In this document: positions 1 through 5,880 of the stretch, one piece after another | How positions within the stretch are numbered: the first letter of the stretch is position 1 | How the letters are laid out: each line of letters opens with the position of its first letter | Origin: DATKCN01 sp035513175 | Lineage (GTDB): Bacteria > Chloroflexota > Chloroflexia > Thermomicrobiales > CFX8 | Length of the DNA stretch: 14,903 nucleotides | Assembly (NCBI GenBank): GCA_035513175.1 | Contig: DATKCN010000149.1 | Coordinates: forward strand, 1-14,903 | Direction: 5' to 3' | Program-made: the position numbers and the translations under genes | Notes under the pieces: model-generated | Databases searched by the model: none | Told to the model about the DNA's origin: nothing | The model's input: the letters and a program-made list of their open reading frames with translations, nothing else

Positions 1-116
1 CGAGCGTCTCCACTATGCTGATGACAGGAATTGACGAGTCAATGGAGACTCTGAGCAGACGCGCCAGAACTCACGCCAACCCGGTCTCGCAACGGCGCGT
101 GCAAGAGAGCAACGCA

Positions 117-305
117 ATGAGCATGATGGTCGAACAACGCAGAGGATCGATTCGCGAGAACCGCGCGTTCTGGCTGGCCGCGCTCATCATCACTGCCATG
201 GGCGTCGCCGCTATCGCCCTGGCCTGGGCCGCCGCCGGACCCACCGTCGCCGCCGCCATCATGCTGGTCCAGCTCGGCGCGGCGTTCGTGGCCGGGTTCC
301 GCTAA
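117..305 (+). CDS. Small two-helix membrane protein, unknown function
   Basis: The frame encodes a short protein with a charged N-terminus (residues 1-16, rich in Arg and Glu) and two hydrophobic stretches at about residues 17-37 and 40-60, which suggests a small integral membrane protein. The frame stays open upstream to an ATG at 15, but neither that start nor the ATG at 42 has a ribosome binding site. I chose the ATG at 117 because a weak purine-rich AAGAGAG lies just upstream and because the extra 34 residues are polar and featureless. That gives 62 residues. A strong palindrome follows 19 bases after the stop. I recognise no family. The start is uncertain, and the gene could begin to the left of or at base 15. 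Confidence 0.5.
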   Translation: MSMMVEQRRGSIRENRAFWLAALIITAMGVAAIALAWAAAGPTVAAAIMLVQLGAAFVAGFR

Positions 306-323
306 CCTCGCCTTCCGCAAACC

Positions 324-352
324 CCGCCGGCCGGACACTGTCCGGCCGGTGG
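324..352. terminator. Palindromic hairpin between convergent genes
   Basis: Two perfect 11-base arms (327-337 CCGGCCGGACA and 339-349 TGTCCGGCCGG) flank a single central base. Outside them come a G-U pair and two more C-G pairs. It sits between the stop of the small membrane protein (305) and the stop of the convergent amidohydrolase (361), so it most likely ends transcription from both sides. There is no T-tract, so it is not a textbook intrinsic terminator. Confidence 0.6.
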
Positions 353-360
353 CATGTCCG

Positions 361-1929
361 CTATCTCTCCCAGACCACCTCGCCGCCGATGATCGTCACC
401 TCGACCCGCAGGTCGAACAGTGCGTCCGGCTCGACCTCGCGCGGGTCGGCGGAGAGCACGGCGAAGTCGCCGAGCTTGCCCACCGTGATCGAGCCTTTGT
501 CGTGCTCCTCGAACGCGCCACGGGCAGGCCAGATGGTGAACAGCTTCAAAGCGTCGCCGACCGAGATCGCCTCCTCCGGCAGGTATGTCCCGCCGGAGAG
601 CGTACGGCGGGTGACGGCGCAGGCCATGTTGTACAGCGGCGGGATGCCGTCCGGGATGGACCCGGTGGTGTCGCTGGAGCCGATCACCTCGAAGCCCTGC
701 TCGATCAGCGTGCGCAGCCGGAACTGGCGCGGCCAGCGCTGGCTGCCCGGCAGCGACAGCGTGTCCCCCTGCTGATAAATGAAGACTGGCGTCGTGATGA
801 CGCGGATGCCCAGCGACGCCACCCGGCGCATGTCCCCTTCGTCGATGAGGTAGTCGGCGGCGTGCTCGATGCGGTGCCGGTGGTCGGCGCGGGGCTGGCG
901 CCGCAATGCCTCCTCGACCGCGTCACAGATCACGCGGATGGCGGGCTGCGAGCAGACGTGCATCCAGAGCTGCTGCCCGGCGGCGTGCACGCGGCAGATG
1001 AACTCCAGCAATTCGTCCGGCGCCCAGCGCAGGTCGTAGACGCGCTGGCCGTAGCCGTCGTGCCCGACGCCGTCGACGAAGATTTTCACCCCGCCGTAGC
1101 GGAGTTGGTCGTTACCGAAGCCGGGCTTGAGCCCCATCGCCAGCAGGCCGTTCAGCTCGATCTGGTGCGGCACGTGGTAGTGCATGCGGAAGCGGATCGG
1201 TAGCTCTCCGCTCGCTTGCAGCTCCTGCACGGCCAGGATGTCCTCAGCGGAGTACGGCAGGTTGTGGATGGTCGTGATGCCGTGCGCCAGAAACAGGTCC
1301 CGCGTGTGACGGCGGATGGCCGTCTTCACCTGATCGACGCTGAAGACGGGCAGCAGGTCCCAGATTTCCGTCACGACGCCGGTGGGCGTGCCATTCTCGG
1401 CGCGATGCAGCACGACGCCGAGCGGCTGGTCGCCGTCCCAGAGGTCGAGGGCTCGCAGGGCCGGGGTGTTCAGCATGGCGATGTGCAGGCTGGAGAGCAC
1501 GACGATGGGGTGCTGCTCGGAGATGGCGTCCAGCTCCTGCCGGGTGAAGAGCCGCTTCTCCTCCATGCGGGTGTAGAGGTTGAACGAGGAGCGCACGATG
1601 ACCCACTCTCCGGTCGGGGTTGCGCTGACCCGCTCATGGATGGCGTCGGCCAGTGACGCGAGCGAGGTGTAGGGCGGGGTCGTGAGCGAGTGGCAGTGCG
1701 TCAGCGCGCAGCAGGTCATCTCGAAGTGGGCGTGGCCGTCGATGAAGCCGGGCACGACCGCGCGCCCGCCGCAGTCGAAGACCGGCGCGCCATTGGCGGC
1801 TCCCAGCACCTCGCCGGTCGTGCCGACGCGTGTGATGCGGCCATCGCGCACCAGCGCGGCCTCCGCTTCCGGCCGCATGTCGTCGATCGTGATGAGCCGC
1901 CCGTTTACAAGCGCCAGATCGCCTGCCAT
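361..1929 (-). CDS. YtcJ-like metal-dependent amidohydrolase (amidohydrolase family 3)
   Basis: Predicted cytoplasmic hydrolase of 522 residues in the amidohydrolase superfamily, closest in layout to the YtcJ group. It begins with the small beta-sandwich strand typical of the family (DLALVNGRLITID, residues 4-16), followed by VPGFIDGHAHFE with the metal-ligand pair His66/His68. Later come WMH and HRIEHA histidines, a GSSD aspartate segment, and the closing strand with GKLGDFAVLSADP. The substrate cannot be read from the sequence; the family acts on amide, ester or cyclic C-N bonds. The frame extends to an ATG at 1956, but the ATG at 1929 has a strong GGGGAGGGGA ribosome binding site 7-9 bases upstream and the longer start has none. 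The segment after the aspartate (TTGSIPDGIPPL) departs from the usual GSDxP wording. It is divergent from the GlsB-type gene at 2082. Confidence 0.9.
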   Translation of the reverse strand: MAGDLALVNGRLITIDDMRPEAEAALVRDGRITRVGTTGEVLGAANGAPVFDCGGRAVVPGFIDGHAHFEMTCCALTHCHSLTTPPYTSLASLADAIHERVSATPTGEWVIVRSSFNLYTRMEEKRLFTRQELDAISEQHPIVVLSSLHIAMLNTPALRALDLWDGDQPLGVVLHRAENGTPTGVVTEIWDLLPVFSVDQVKTAIRRHTRDLFLAHGITTIHNLPYSAEDILAVQELQASGELPIRFRMHYHVPHQIELNGLLAMGLKPGFGNDQLRYGGVKIFVDGVGHDGYGQRVYDLRWAPDELLEFICRVHAAGQQLWMHVCSQPAIRVICDAVEEALRRQPRADHRHRIEHAADYLIDEGDMRRVASLGIRVITTPVFIYQQGDTLSLPGSQRWPRQFRLRTLIEQGFEVIGSSDTTGSIPDGIPPLYNMACAVTRRTLSGGTYLPEEAISVGDALKLFTIWPARGAFEEHDKGSITVGKLGDFAVLSADPREVEPDALFDLRVEVTIIGGEVVWER

Positions 1930-2081
1930 GTCCTGTCCCCTCCCCACGCGCGGCACGTCATCCGGCGCCCACGGTACGGAGCCCGGCAGACGACGTCAAG
2001 ACGTGACGGCGACGGGCTTACGTCCTGCATACTTGCGGCATAGTACTGCGTCAGGGTCCTCGTCCTGGAAGGGAAGCGCAC

Positions 2082-2420
2082 ATGTCGTTTCTGGTCATTT
2101 TCATGATCCTGCTGGTGGTGTTGATCGCCGCCGTCTGGATCACGTTTAACCTCGTCGGCCTGCTGATCACGCTGCTCATCGCCGGGCTGATCGGCTGGCT
2201 GGCGGACCGCATCGTGCCGGGCGACCTGCCCTACGGCTGGCTTGGGGCCATCGTGGCCGGGCTTGCTGGCAGCTGGCTGGGCACGCTGATCCTCGGCGAC
2301 CTCGGACCCAGGATCGGCGGCATCACCTTGATCCCAGCTCTGCTCGGCGCCATCGCGCTGGCCTTCATCATCGAGCTTGTCTTCAGCCGCTCGGGAGGCA
2401 GGCGGCGTCGGACCATCTGA
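2082..2420 (+). CDS. GlsB/YeaQ/YmgE family (transglycosylase-associated) membrane protein
   Basis: Small integral membrane protein of 112 residues, very hydrophobic with three or four helices. Its central signature GLIGWLADRIVPG, then GWLGAIVAGLAGSWLG and a final GAIALAFIIELV helix, matches the Transgly_assoc (GlsB/YeaQ/YmgE) family. That family is found in most bacteria and is induced by stress in several, but its molecular role is not settled. A GGAAGGGA ribosome binding site at 2067-2074 supports the ATG at 2082. The protein has an extra N-terminal helix (residues 1-20) ahead of the core and a basic tail (GGRRRRTI) that should face the cytoplasm. It is transcribed divergently from the amidohydrolase across about 150 bases. 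Confidence 0.9.
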   Translation: MSFLVIFMILLVVLIAAVWITFNLVGLLITLLIAGLIGWLADRIVPGDLPYGWLGAIVAGLAGSWLGTLILGDLGPRIGGITLIPALLGAIALAFIIELVFSRSGGRRRRTI

Positions 2421-2485
2421 TGCCGCGGTCCGAGTGTCGCCACCTCAAGACCCCTTACAACGATTACCTGTCGAGGCCGACACTA

Positions 2486-2539
2486 CGAAGCTAAAGGCAC
2501 TCACTCCTTTACACATCTAAATGATTGCCTTTAGATTCG
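2486..2539. repeat. 14-base inverted repeat, AT-rich, between convergent genes
   Basis: CGAAGCTAAAGGCA (2486-2499) faces TGCCTTTAGATTCG (2526-2539) with one mismatch in 14 positions and a 26-base loop. A second CTAAA copy inside the loop (2517-2521) could compete for the right arm. It lies 65 bases after the GlsB-type gene stop in a noticeably more AT-rich patch of a 251-base gap that contains no credible gene. It may end transcription or be a remnant of a small repeat element. No T-tract follows it. Confidence 0.5.
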
Positions 2540-2656
2540 CGCTCCCAATCCTGGGCATATCTGGTCATTCCGATGCCGTTCTGCCGGGACAGCGCGACGG
2601 TCACCAATTGGCGATGGTAGGGGTTAGGGGCCGGACCCGCGTCACAGGTCAGCACT

Positions 2657-2695
2657 CCCAGCCCTCATCCCTCAGCCCTCGGCCCTCGCCATCCC
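2657..2695 (-). other. G-quadruplex motif across the 3' end of the DUF1697 gene
   Basis: The minus strand carries six GGG runs, at + positions 2657-2659, 2662-2664, 2669-2671, 2676-2678, 2683-2685 and 2693-2695. They are separated by loops of 2, 4, 4, 4 and 7 bases, which fits the standard G3N1-7 quadruplex pattern. The runs straddle the TGA stop of the minus-strand gene (2674-2672), so the motif would be present in its mRNA. Confidence 0.6.
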
Positions 2696-3220
2696 GGCCA
2701 ACTTGACGATCGTGTTCCAGTTACGCGTTGTGCCGACCAGCTTGAGCTTCTTCTCAAGTCCCGTCACCTGCTCGGTCTTGCCGCGCGCCCGGTAGTAGGT
2801 GGTAAGCACCTCGCTGCCGCGCACGACGAGCGTTTCCACGTCGTTGCTCAGCGCCTCGATGGCCCGCGACGTTGCGGCGGTCGGCGCGTGATACAGCAGC
2901 GTGACGTAGCCGGTGACCTCCTTGCCGAGCTGGACGTGACCGAACGGATTACGATCGACCATGTCCCGGATCTCCGCGTGGGTTCGCAGCATCACTTCCA
3001 CGGAGAACCCGTAGCGGGCGGCGATCAATTGTTCGAGGGCGCTGGCAATTGCCGCCTGATCGAGCGATGGATGCTCGAACAACACATTGCCGCTGGCGAT
3101 GTAGGTCTGCGCGTTCGCGAAGCCTGCCTCCAGCATGGCAGCTTTGAGATCAGCCATCTTGATGATGCGATGCCCGCCGACGTTGATGGCGCGCAGGAAG
3201 GCCACGTAACGTTCGTTCAC
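2672..3220 (-). CDS. DUF1697 family protein
   Basis: Soluble protein of 182 residues, the usual length for DUF1697. It has the family's N-terminal strand and loop YVAFLRAINVGG (residues 5-16), the YIASGNVLF motif (40-48) and the C-terminal TTRNWNTIVKLAGMA helix. The biochemical function of this family is unknown; the fold is compact alpha/beta and the proteins are thought to be cytoplasmic. The frame stays open to 3340, but I chose the GTG at 3220 because homologues begin right before the first strand and a GGAGGG ribosome binding site lies 8 bases upstream. The longer version would add 40 polar residues not typical of the family. It is divergent from the CPTCN membrane protein. Confidence 0.88.
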   Translation of the reverse strand: MNERYVAFLRAINVGGHRIIKMADLKAAMLEAGFANAQTYIASGNVLFEHPSLDQAAIASALEQLIAARYGFSVEVMLRTHAEIRDMVDRNPFGHVQLGKEVTGYVTLLYHAPTAATSRAIEALSNDVETLVVRGSEVLTTYYRARGKTEQVTGLEKKLKLVGTTRNWNTIVKLAGMARAEG

Positions 3221-3277
3221 GGTTCCCGCCCTCCACGTTGCTGGTCCCATTGGACATCTTCCCGCGACTGGGCCAGA

Positions 3278-3283
3278 ATCATA
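3278..3283 (-). promoter_or_regulatory. Possible -10 element for the DUF1697 gene
   Basis: The minus strand reads TATGAT here (five of six bases match TATAAT), 58 bases upstream of the GTG start of the DUF1697 gene. No good -35 hexamer is visible at 16-18 bases, so the call rests on the -10 alone. Confidence 0.3.
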
Positions 3284-3323
3284 CTGGACGCGTTTGCTCG
3301 AACCGCACGGATCAGGAACACGC

Positions 3324-3809
3324 ATGCTCGCCTCAGACATACGTCCACATCTACCGAAAGTGTTGCTCTACGGCCTGCTCGGCGCGGGGTTCATCACGCT
3401 GGCCATCGGCATACCAACCGACGTCATCCCGAACTCGTACTTCACCCGCATGACGCCGGTGCGGGCGCAGGATTACGTCATGCTGGCCGTCACGGCGCTG
3501 CTGGGCGGCGTGCTGGCGGCCACCTACGCCCTGCCGCGCCTGAACGCCTGCTCGATCGAGCAGGGCAAGACGACGGTGGGCGGCGTGCTCTCGTTTCTGG
3601 CGGTCGGCTGCCCGACCTGCAACAAGGCGGTTGTGTTGCTGCTCGGCACGAGCGGGGCGACGCGCTACTTCGAGCCGCTCCAGCCTCTGCTGGCCGGATT
3701 GTCATTCGGGCTACTCGGGCTGGCGATCTGGCTGCGGCTGCGGCCCTACTTCGGACAGGACAGTCCTTCCGCCAGCAGCGCGAGCATCGAGCCTGTCACC
3801 GGGCAGTAG
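3324..3809 (+). CDS. Four-helix membrane protein with a CPTCN motif, unknown function
   Basis: Protein of 161 residues with four probable membrane helices at about 12-31, 50-70, 83-110 and 120-137. The third helix holds the striking motif VGCPTCNKAVVLLLGTSGA (94-112): a CxxC pair inside the membrane followed by Asn-Lys. The next segment is YFEPLQPLLAGLSF. I recall unnamed membrane proteins with GCPxCNKL...LGTSGA in actinobacteria and Chloroflexota, but no assigned function. The Cys pair could bind metal or take part in thiol redox chemistry, which is inference. The ATG at 3324 has AGGA 7 bases upstream; a TTG at 3294 in frame is a weaker alternative. The tail (145-161) is polar and Ser-rich. 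Confidence 0.75.
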   Translation: MLASDIRPHLPKVLLYGLLGAGFITLAIGIPTDVIPNSYFTRMTPVRAQDYVMLAVTALLGGVLAATYALPRLNACSIEQGKTTVGGVLSFLAVGCPTCNKAVVLLLGTSGATRYFEPLQPLLAGLSFGLLGLAIWLRLRPYFGQDSPSASSASIEPVTGQ

Positions 3810-3932
3810 CGGGCGTGCTATCTTCTCCCCTGGCATACGATGTGCATCGTCTCCGGCGTGACGCGCTGGCTGAAACGGCGCGCGGCCGAGCACGGGAGGT
3901 TCTGACGCCTTCTCCTGCGAGAGGACAGCGAG

Positions 3933-4052
3933 ATGGACACTGGAACGAAGAACCGGACAGGCTGGATGATAGCGCTGATCGTCGCCAGCGTGCTGGTGGC
4001 GGCGGTCTTTCTAGCCTACCTGGGTCTCACGGTCTTTCGGGTCGTCTCCTGA
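3933..4052 (+). CDS. 39-residue single-helix membrane protein
   Basis: A short frame begins at an ATG preceded by a good AGAGGA ribosome binding site (3920-3925, 7-base spacing). It encodes 39 residues: a charged head (MDTGTKNRTG), one long hydrophobic helix (WMIALIVASVLVAAVFLAYLGL) and a short tail ending VFRVVS. The charge pattern and strong binding site make it a credible small membrane protein, although I recognise no family. It follows the CPTCN membrane protein on the same strand after 123 bases. Its last 42 bases overlap the 3' end of the convergent acetyltransferase gene. A chance frame cannot be excluded. Confidence 0.55.
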   Translation: MDTGTKNRTGWMIALIVASVLVAAVFLAYLGLTVFRVVS

Positions 4053-4475
4053 TTCCACCCGCCATTCCGTCAACCGCAGGGCGATGACCCCGGCGAGGGT
4101 GTCGCGGAAGCCGCAGGATGCGTAGAACTCCCGCAGATGCGGCTCGTAGTCGACGTGCGCCCACTCGAGGCCATGCTGCCGCGCGACCTTGACCGCGTCC
4201 AGCACCAGTTGCCTTCCGATGCCGCGGCGGCGAAAGTCCGGATGCACCGTCGTGTCGAGGATGAAGGCGTGCCGTCCTCCATCCCAGGCCAGGTTGACGA
4301 ACCCGACCAGTCGCTTCCCTTCGAACGCGCAGACCCAGGCCAGGCTGCGCGCCAGCGCTGGCGAGAAGTCCCACGCGGTGTGCTTCGGCCAGGAGGCGCG
4401 GAAGAGATCGTTCAGATCGTCGTTCCCGACCTCCGGGCTGACGCGATACTCGATGGTCCTGAACCTTTCCGTCAT
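4011..4475 (-). CDS. GNAT family N-acetyltransferase
   Basis: Cytoplasmic enzyme of 154 residues predicted to transfer an acetyl group from acetyl-CoA to an amine. The acetyl-CoA binding motif A is clear: FILDTTVHPDFRRRGIGRQLV, with the pyrophosphate loop R84-G-I-G87. Motif B follows as YEPHLREFYASCGF, with Tyr118 in the usual position. The substrate is unknown. The ATG shares a base with the stop of the upstream cupin gene (TAATG) and has no real ribosome binding site of its own, so translation is probably coupled to the cupin. The tail after the fold (140-154, acidic and polar) is encoded in the stretch that overlaps the convergent 39-residue gene. Confidence 0.88.
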   Translation of the reverse strand: MTERFRTIEYRVSPEVGNDDLNDLFRASWPKHTAWDFSPALARSLAWVCAFEGKRLVGFVNLAWDGGRHAFILDTTVHPDFRRRGIGRQLVLDAVKVARQHGLEWAHVDYEPHLREFYASCGFRDTLAGVIALRLTEWRVESGDDPKDRETQVG

Positions 4476-4921
4476 TAGGAGTCGGCGTCACTCGCGGCGT
4501 CATACGGGATAATCTCGTCCCACTGGTTCGGGCTGGTGCGGGCCACGACGGCGATCACCGGCTCGCTGTCGCTGAGGTTGTAGACCTCGTGCGGCACGCC
4601 CGGCTCGATGAAGATGAAGTCCCCAGCGCCGTTGTCCAGTTCCTGCTTGAGCCCCTTGCCGAAACGGTGCCGCACCTGGCCGGAGACAATGTACAGGCCG
4701 ACCTCGAAGCCGACGTGGATGTGGGCGTAGGCGATGCCGCCGGGCGGCACGGTCGCCAGGTTCATCGACAGCACGTTCGTGCCGACGGTCTGCTTATTCA
4801 GGCCCAGCTTGTAATTGAGACCGTTCCACTGATCCTTGCCCGCGCCGTTGCGGACGCAGGCGATGCCGTCGTGGTCCTCGATCAGGCTGGCGTCGATCTC
4901 AAGCGCGGAATCGGTCGACAT
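4475..4921 (-). CDS. Cupin-domain protein
   Basis: Single-domain cupin of 148 residues. Motif 1 is HIHVGFE (His67, His69, Glu73) followed by LYIVSG, and motif 2 is GDFIFIEPGVPHEVYN with His111. These are the usual three His and one Glu metal ligands. Glu takes the place of the usual first Pro in motif 2, and the spacing from Glu73 to the Gly at 81 is one residue longer than the consensus. The reaction is unknown; cupins include dioxygenases, isomerases and binding proteins. The frame is open to 5026, but the ATG at 4921 has a GGGAGGGA ribosome binding site and homologous length. It is the first gene of a two-gene operon with the acetyltransferase (TAATG overlap). Confidence 0.88.
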   Translation of the reverse strand: MSTDSALEIDASLIEDHDGIACVRNGAGKDQWNGLNYKLGLNKQTVGTNVLSMNLATVPPGGIAYAHIHVGFEVGLYIVSGQVRHRFGKGLKQELDNGAGDFIFIEPGVPHEVYNLSDSEPVIAVVARTSPNQWDEIIPYDAASDADS

Positions 4922-4968
4922 GAGGTCCCTCCCTCGGGCGCGTGGGCTGCGATCGATCGGATGGCGAT

Positions 4969-4974
4969 ATTGTA
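4969..4974 (-). promoter_or_regulatory. -10 element for the cupin-acetyltransferase operon
   Basis: The minus strand reads TACAAT at 4974-4969, five of six bases matching the consensus, about 48 bases upstream of the cupin ATG. It falls in the divergent gap shared with the DUF2085-like gene. No convincing -35 hexamer is visible in the GC-rich sequence upstream. Confidence 0.4.
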
Positions 4975-5113
4975 CCCGAGGGCTGGGCGGCGGGAACCGG
5001 TACCGTTGGTGGATGCTGGCGCGCATGGCAGCGAGCCTAGAATGGATGCGCGCGCCGGTCTGCCAGCGGATCGGTGTTTGAGCGCGGGATGGTTTCAGGC
5101 GTTGGGAGCGCAG

Positions 5114-5746
5114 GTGAGCACACCGGCCACGTCAGGGATGATGACGGACGAGGAGGTGGCTGAGCAGATCGTGCGGCAGGCGTACGAGCGGGAGGACAGC
5201 CGGACGCGGCGTCCGCTTGCTGCCTGGGTACGCCCAACGATGCGCATCCTGCCGCGGCTGCTGGCGATTACCACCATTGCCAACGGCGCCATCGGGCTGC
5301 TGGCGGTCGTCGCGCCGTTCCTGCGCATGCGGTTTGGCGAGGCCGCAACCCGTCCCATCTACGGCGCCTATTCCTATATATGCCCGCAACGCGACGACCA
5401 CACCTGGTTCATCAACGGCGTGCCGATGCCGATGGAGCAGCGCATGGTTGCGATGTACCTCGCGTTCGGAGTGGCGGGATTGCTGTTCGTCACCTGGTCC
5501 CGCATGCGGCGTCCGCTGCAGACCTGGATCGCCGCACTACTGATCGCGCCGGTGGTGATCGACGTGGCCATCTCGACAGCCGGCATCCTGCCCAGCACCG
5601 GCGTCTCTCGCCTGTGGACCGGCGCGCTCTCGGCCTACGCGATCGTCTGGTGGTCGTACCCCCGCTTTGCGGAGCGGCTGACTGCCGCAAGTGCTCATGT
5701 CGCAGCTATCACCGGGGTGCGGGGACGGTCGCCGCGGTCCGGCTGA
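5114..5746 (+). CDS. DUF2085-like membrane protein
   Basis: Membrane protein of 210 residues with about four helices (46-70, 111-127, 137-157, 165-182). The loop after the first helix carries CPQRDDHTWFINGVPMPMEQRMVAMYLAF (90-118). This resembles the DUF2085 signature (CHQRPxRSF...G...CARCxGIYLGF), but the two later cysteines are replaced, leaving only Cys90. Function of the family is unknown. The frame is open far upstream, but I chose the GTG at 5114 because GGGAG (5104-5108) lies 5 bases before it. ATGs at 5138 and 5141 lack proper spacing. The basic tail (GVRGRSPRSG) should be cytoplasmic. It is divergent from the cupin gene and ends just before a promoter for the large regulator. Confidence 0.75.
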   Translation: MSTPATSGMMTDEEVAEQIVRQAYEREDSRTRRPLAAWVRPTMRILPRLLAITTIANGAIGLLAVVAPFLRMRFGEAATRPIYGAYSYICPQRDDHTWFINGVPMPMEQRMVAMYLAFGVAGLLFVTWSRMRRPLQTWIAALLIAPVVIDVAISTAGILPSTGVSRLWTGALSAYAIVWWSYPRFAERLTAASAHVAAITGVRGRSPRSG

Positions 5747-5750
5747 TCGG

Positions 5751-5759
5751 TGCTACAAT
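5751..5759 (+). promoter_or_regulatory. Extended -10 promoter for the AfsR-type regulator
   Basis: TGCTACAAT combines a TG extension with a TACAAT -10 hexamer, the only element of this quality in the gap before the regulator. The -35 region is GC-rich and poor, as often seen with extended -10 promoters. Transcription would start near 5766 and leave a leader of about 115 bases. The leader contains a CGATCAC direct repeat (5775-5781 and 5814-5820) and a weak ATCACC/GGTGAT inverted repeat (5816-5821 and 5841-5846). Confidence 0.45.
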
Positions 5760-5880
5760 CAAATCGGAGCCTGTCGATCACGTATTCCCTCAGGCACGAT
5801 GCTGGATAGGAACCGATCACCGTCCGACCGTTCAGGCGCTGGTGATTTATCGCCGCGGGACCCAGTAACGGTGGCCCCAG

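Noticed and set aside
349..1203. Long + strand frame of 284 codons inside the amidohydrolase gene
   Set aside because: It is antisense to a gene with clear catalytic motifs. Its translation is low in complexity and rich in Arg, Val and Asp, as expected from a shadow of a high-GC gene, and has no ribosome binding site.
2420..2520. 24-codon frame overlapping the GlsB-type gene stop (TGATG)
   Set aside because: Its start overlaps the stop, but the peptide is short, polar and featureless and runs into the inverted repeat. There is too little support.
3840..3905. 21-codon frame ahead of the 39-residue gene
   Set aside because: It has no ribosome binding site and its ATG lies inside a small ACGATG/CATCGT palindrome. 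The encoded peptide has no recognisable property.
2888..4087. 399-codon + strand frame across three genes
   Set aside because: It runs antisense to the DUF1697 gene and out of frame through the CPTCN membrane protein and the 39-residue gene, all of which have better evidence. It is a high-GC artefact.
4589..5113. N-terminal extension of the DUF2085-like frame
   Set aside because: It is antisense to the cupin gene. The GTG at 5114 with GGGAG upstream gives a protein of sensible length that begins near the first helix.
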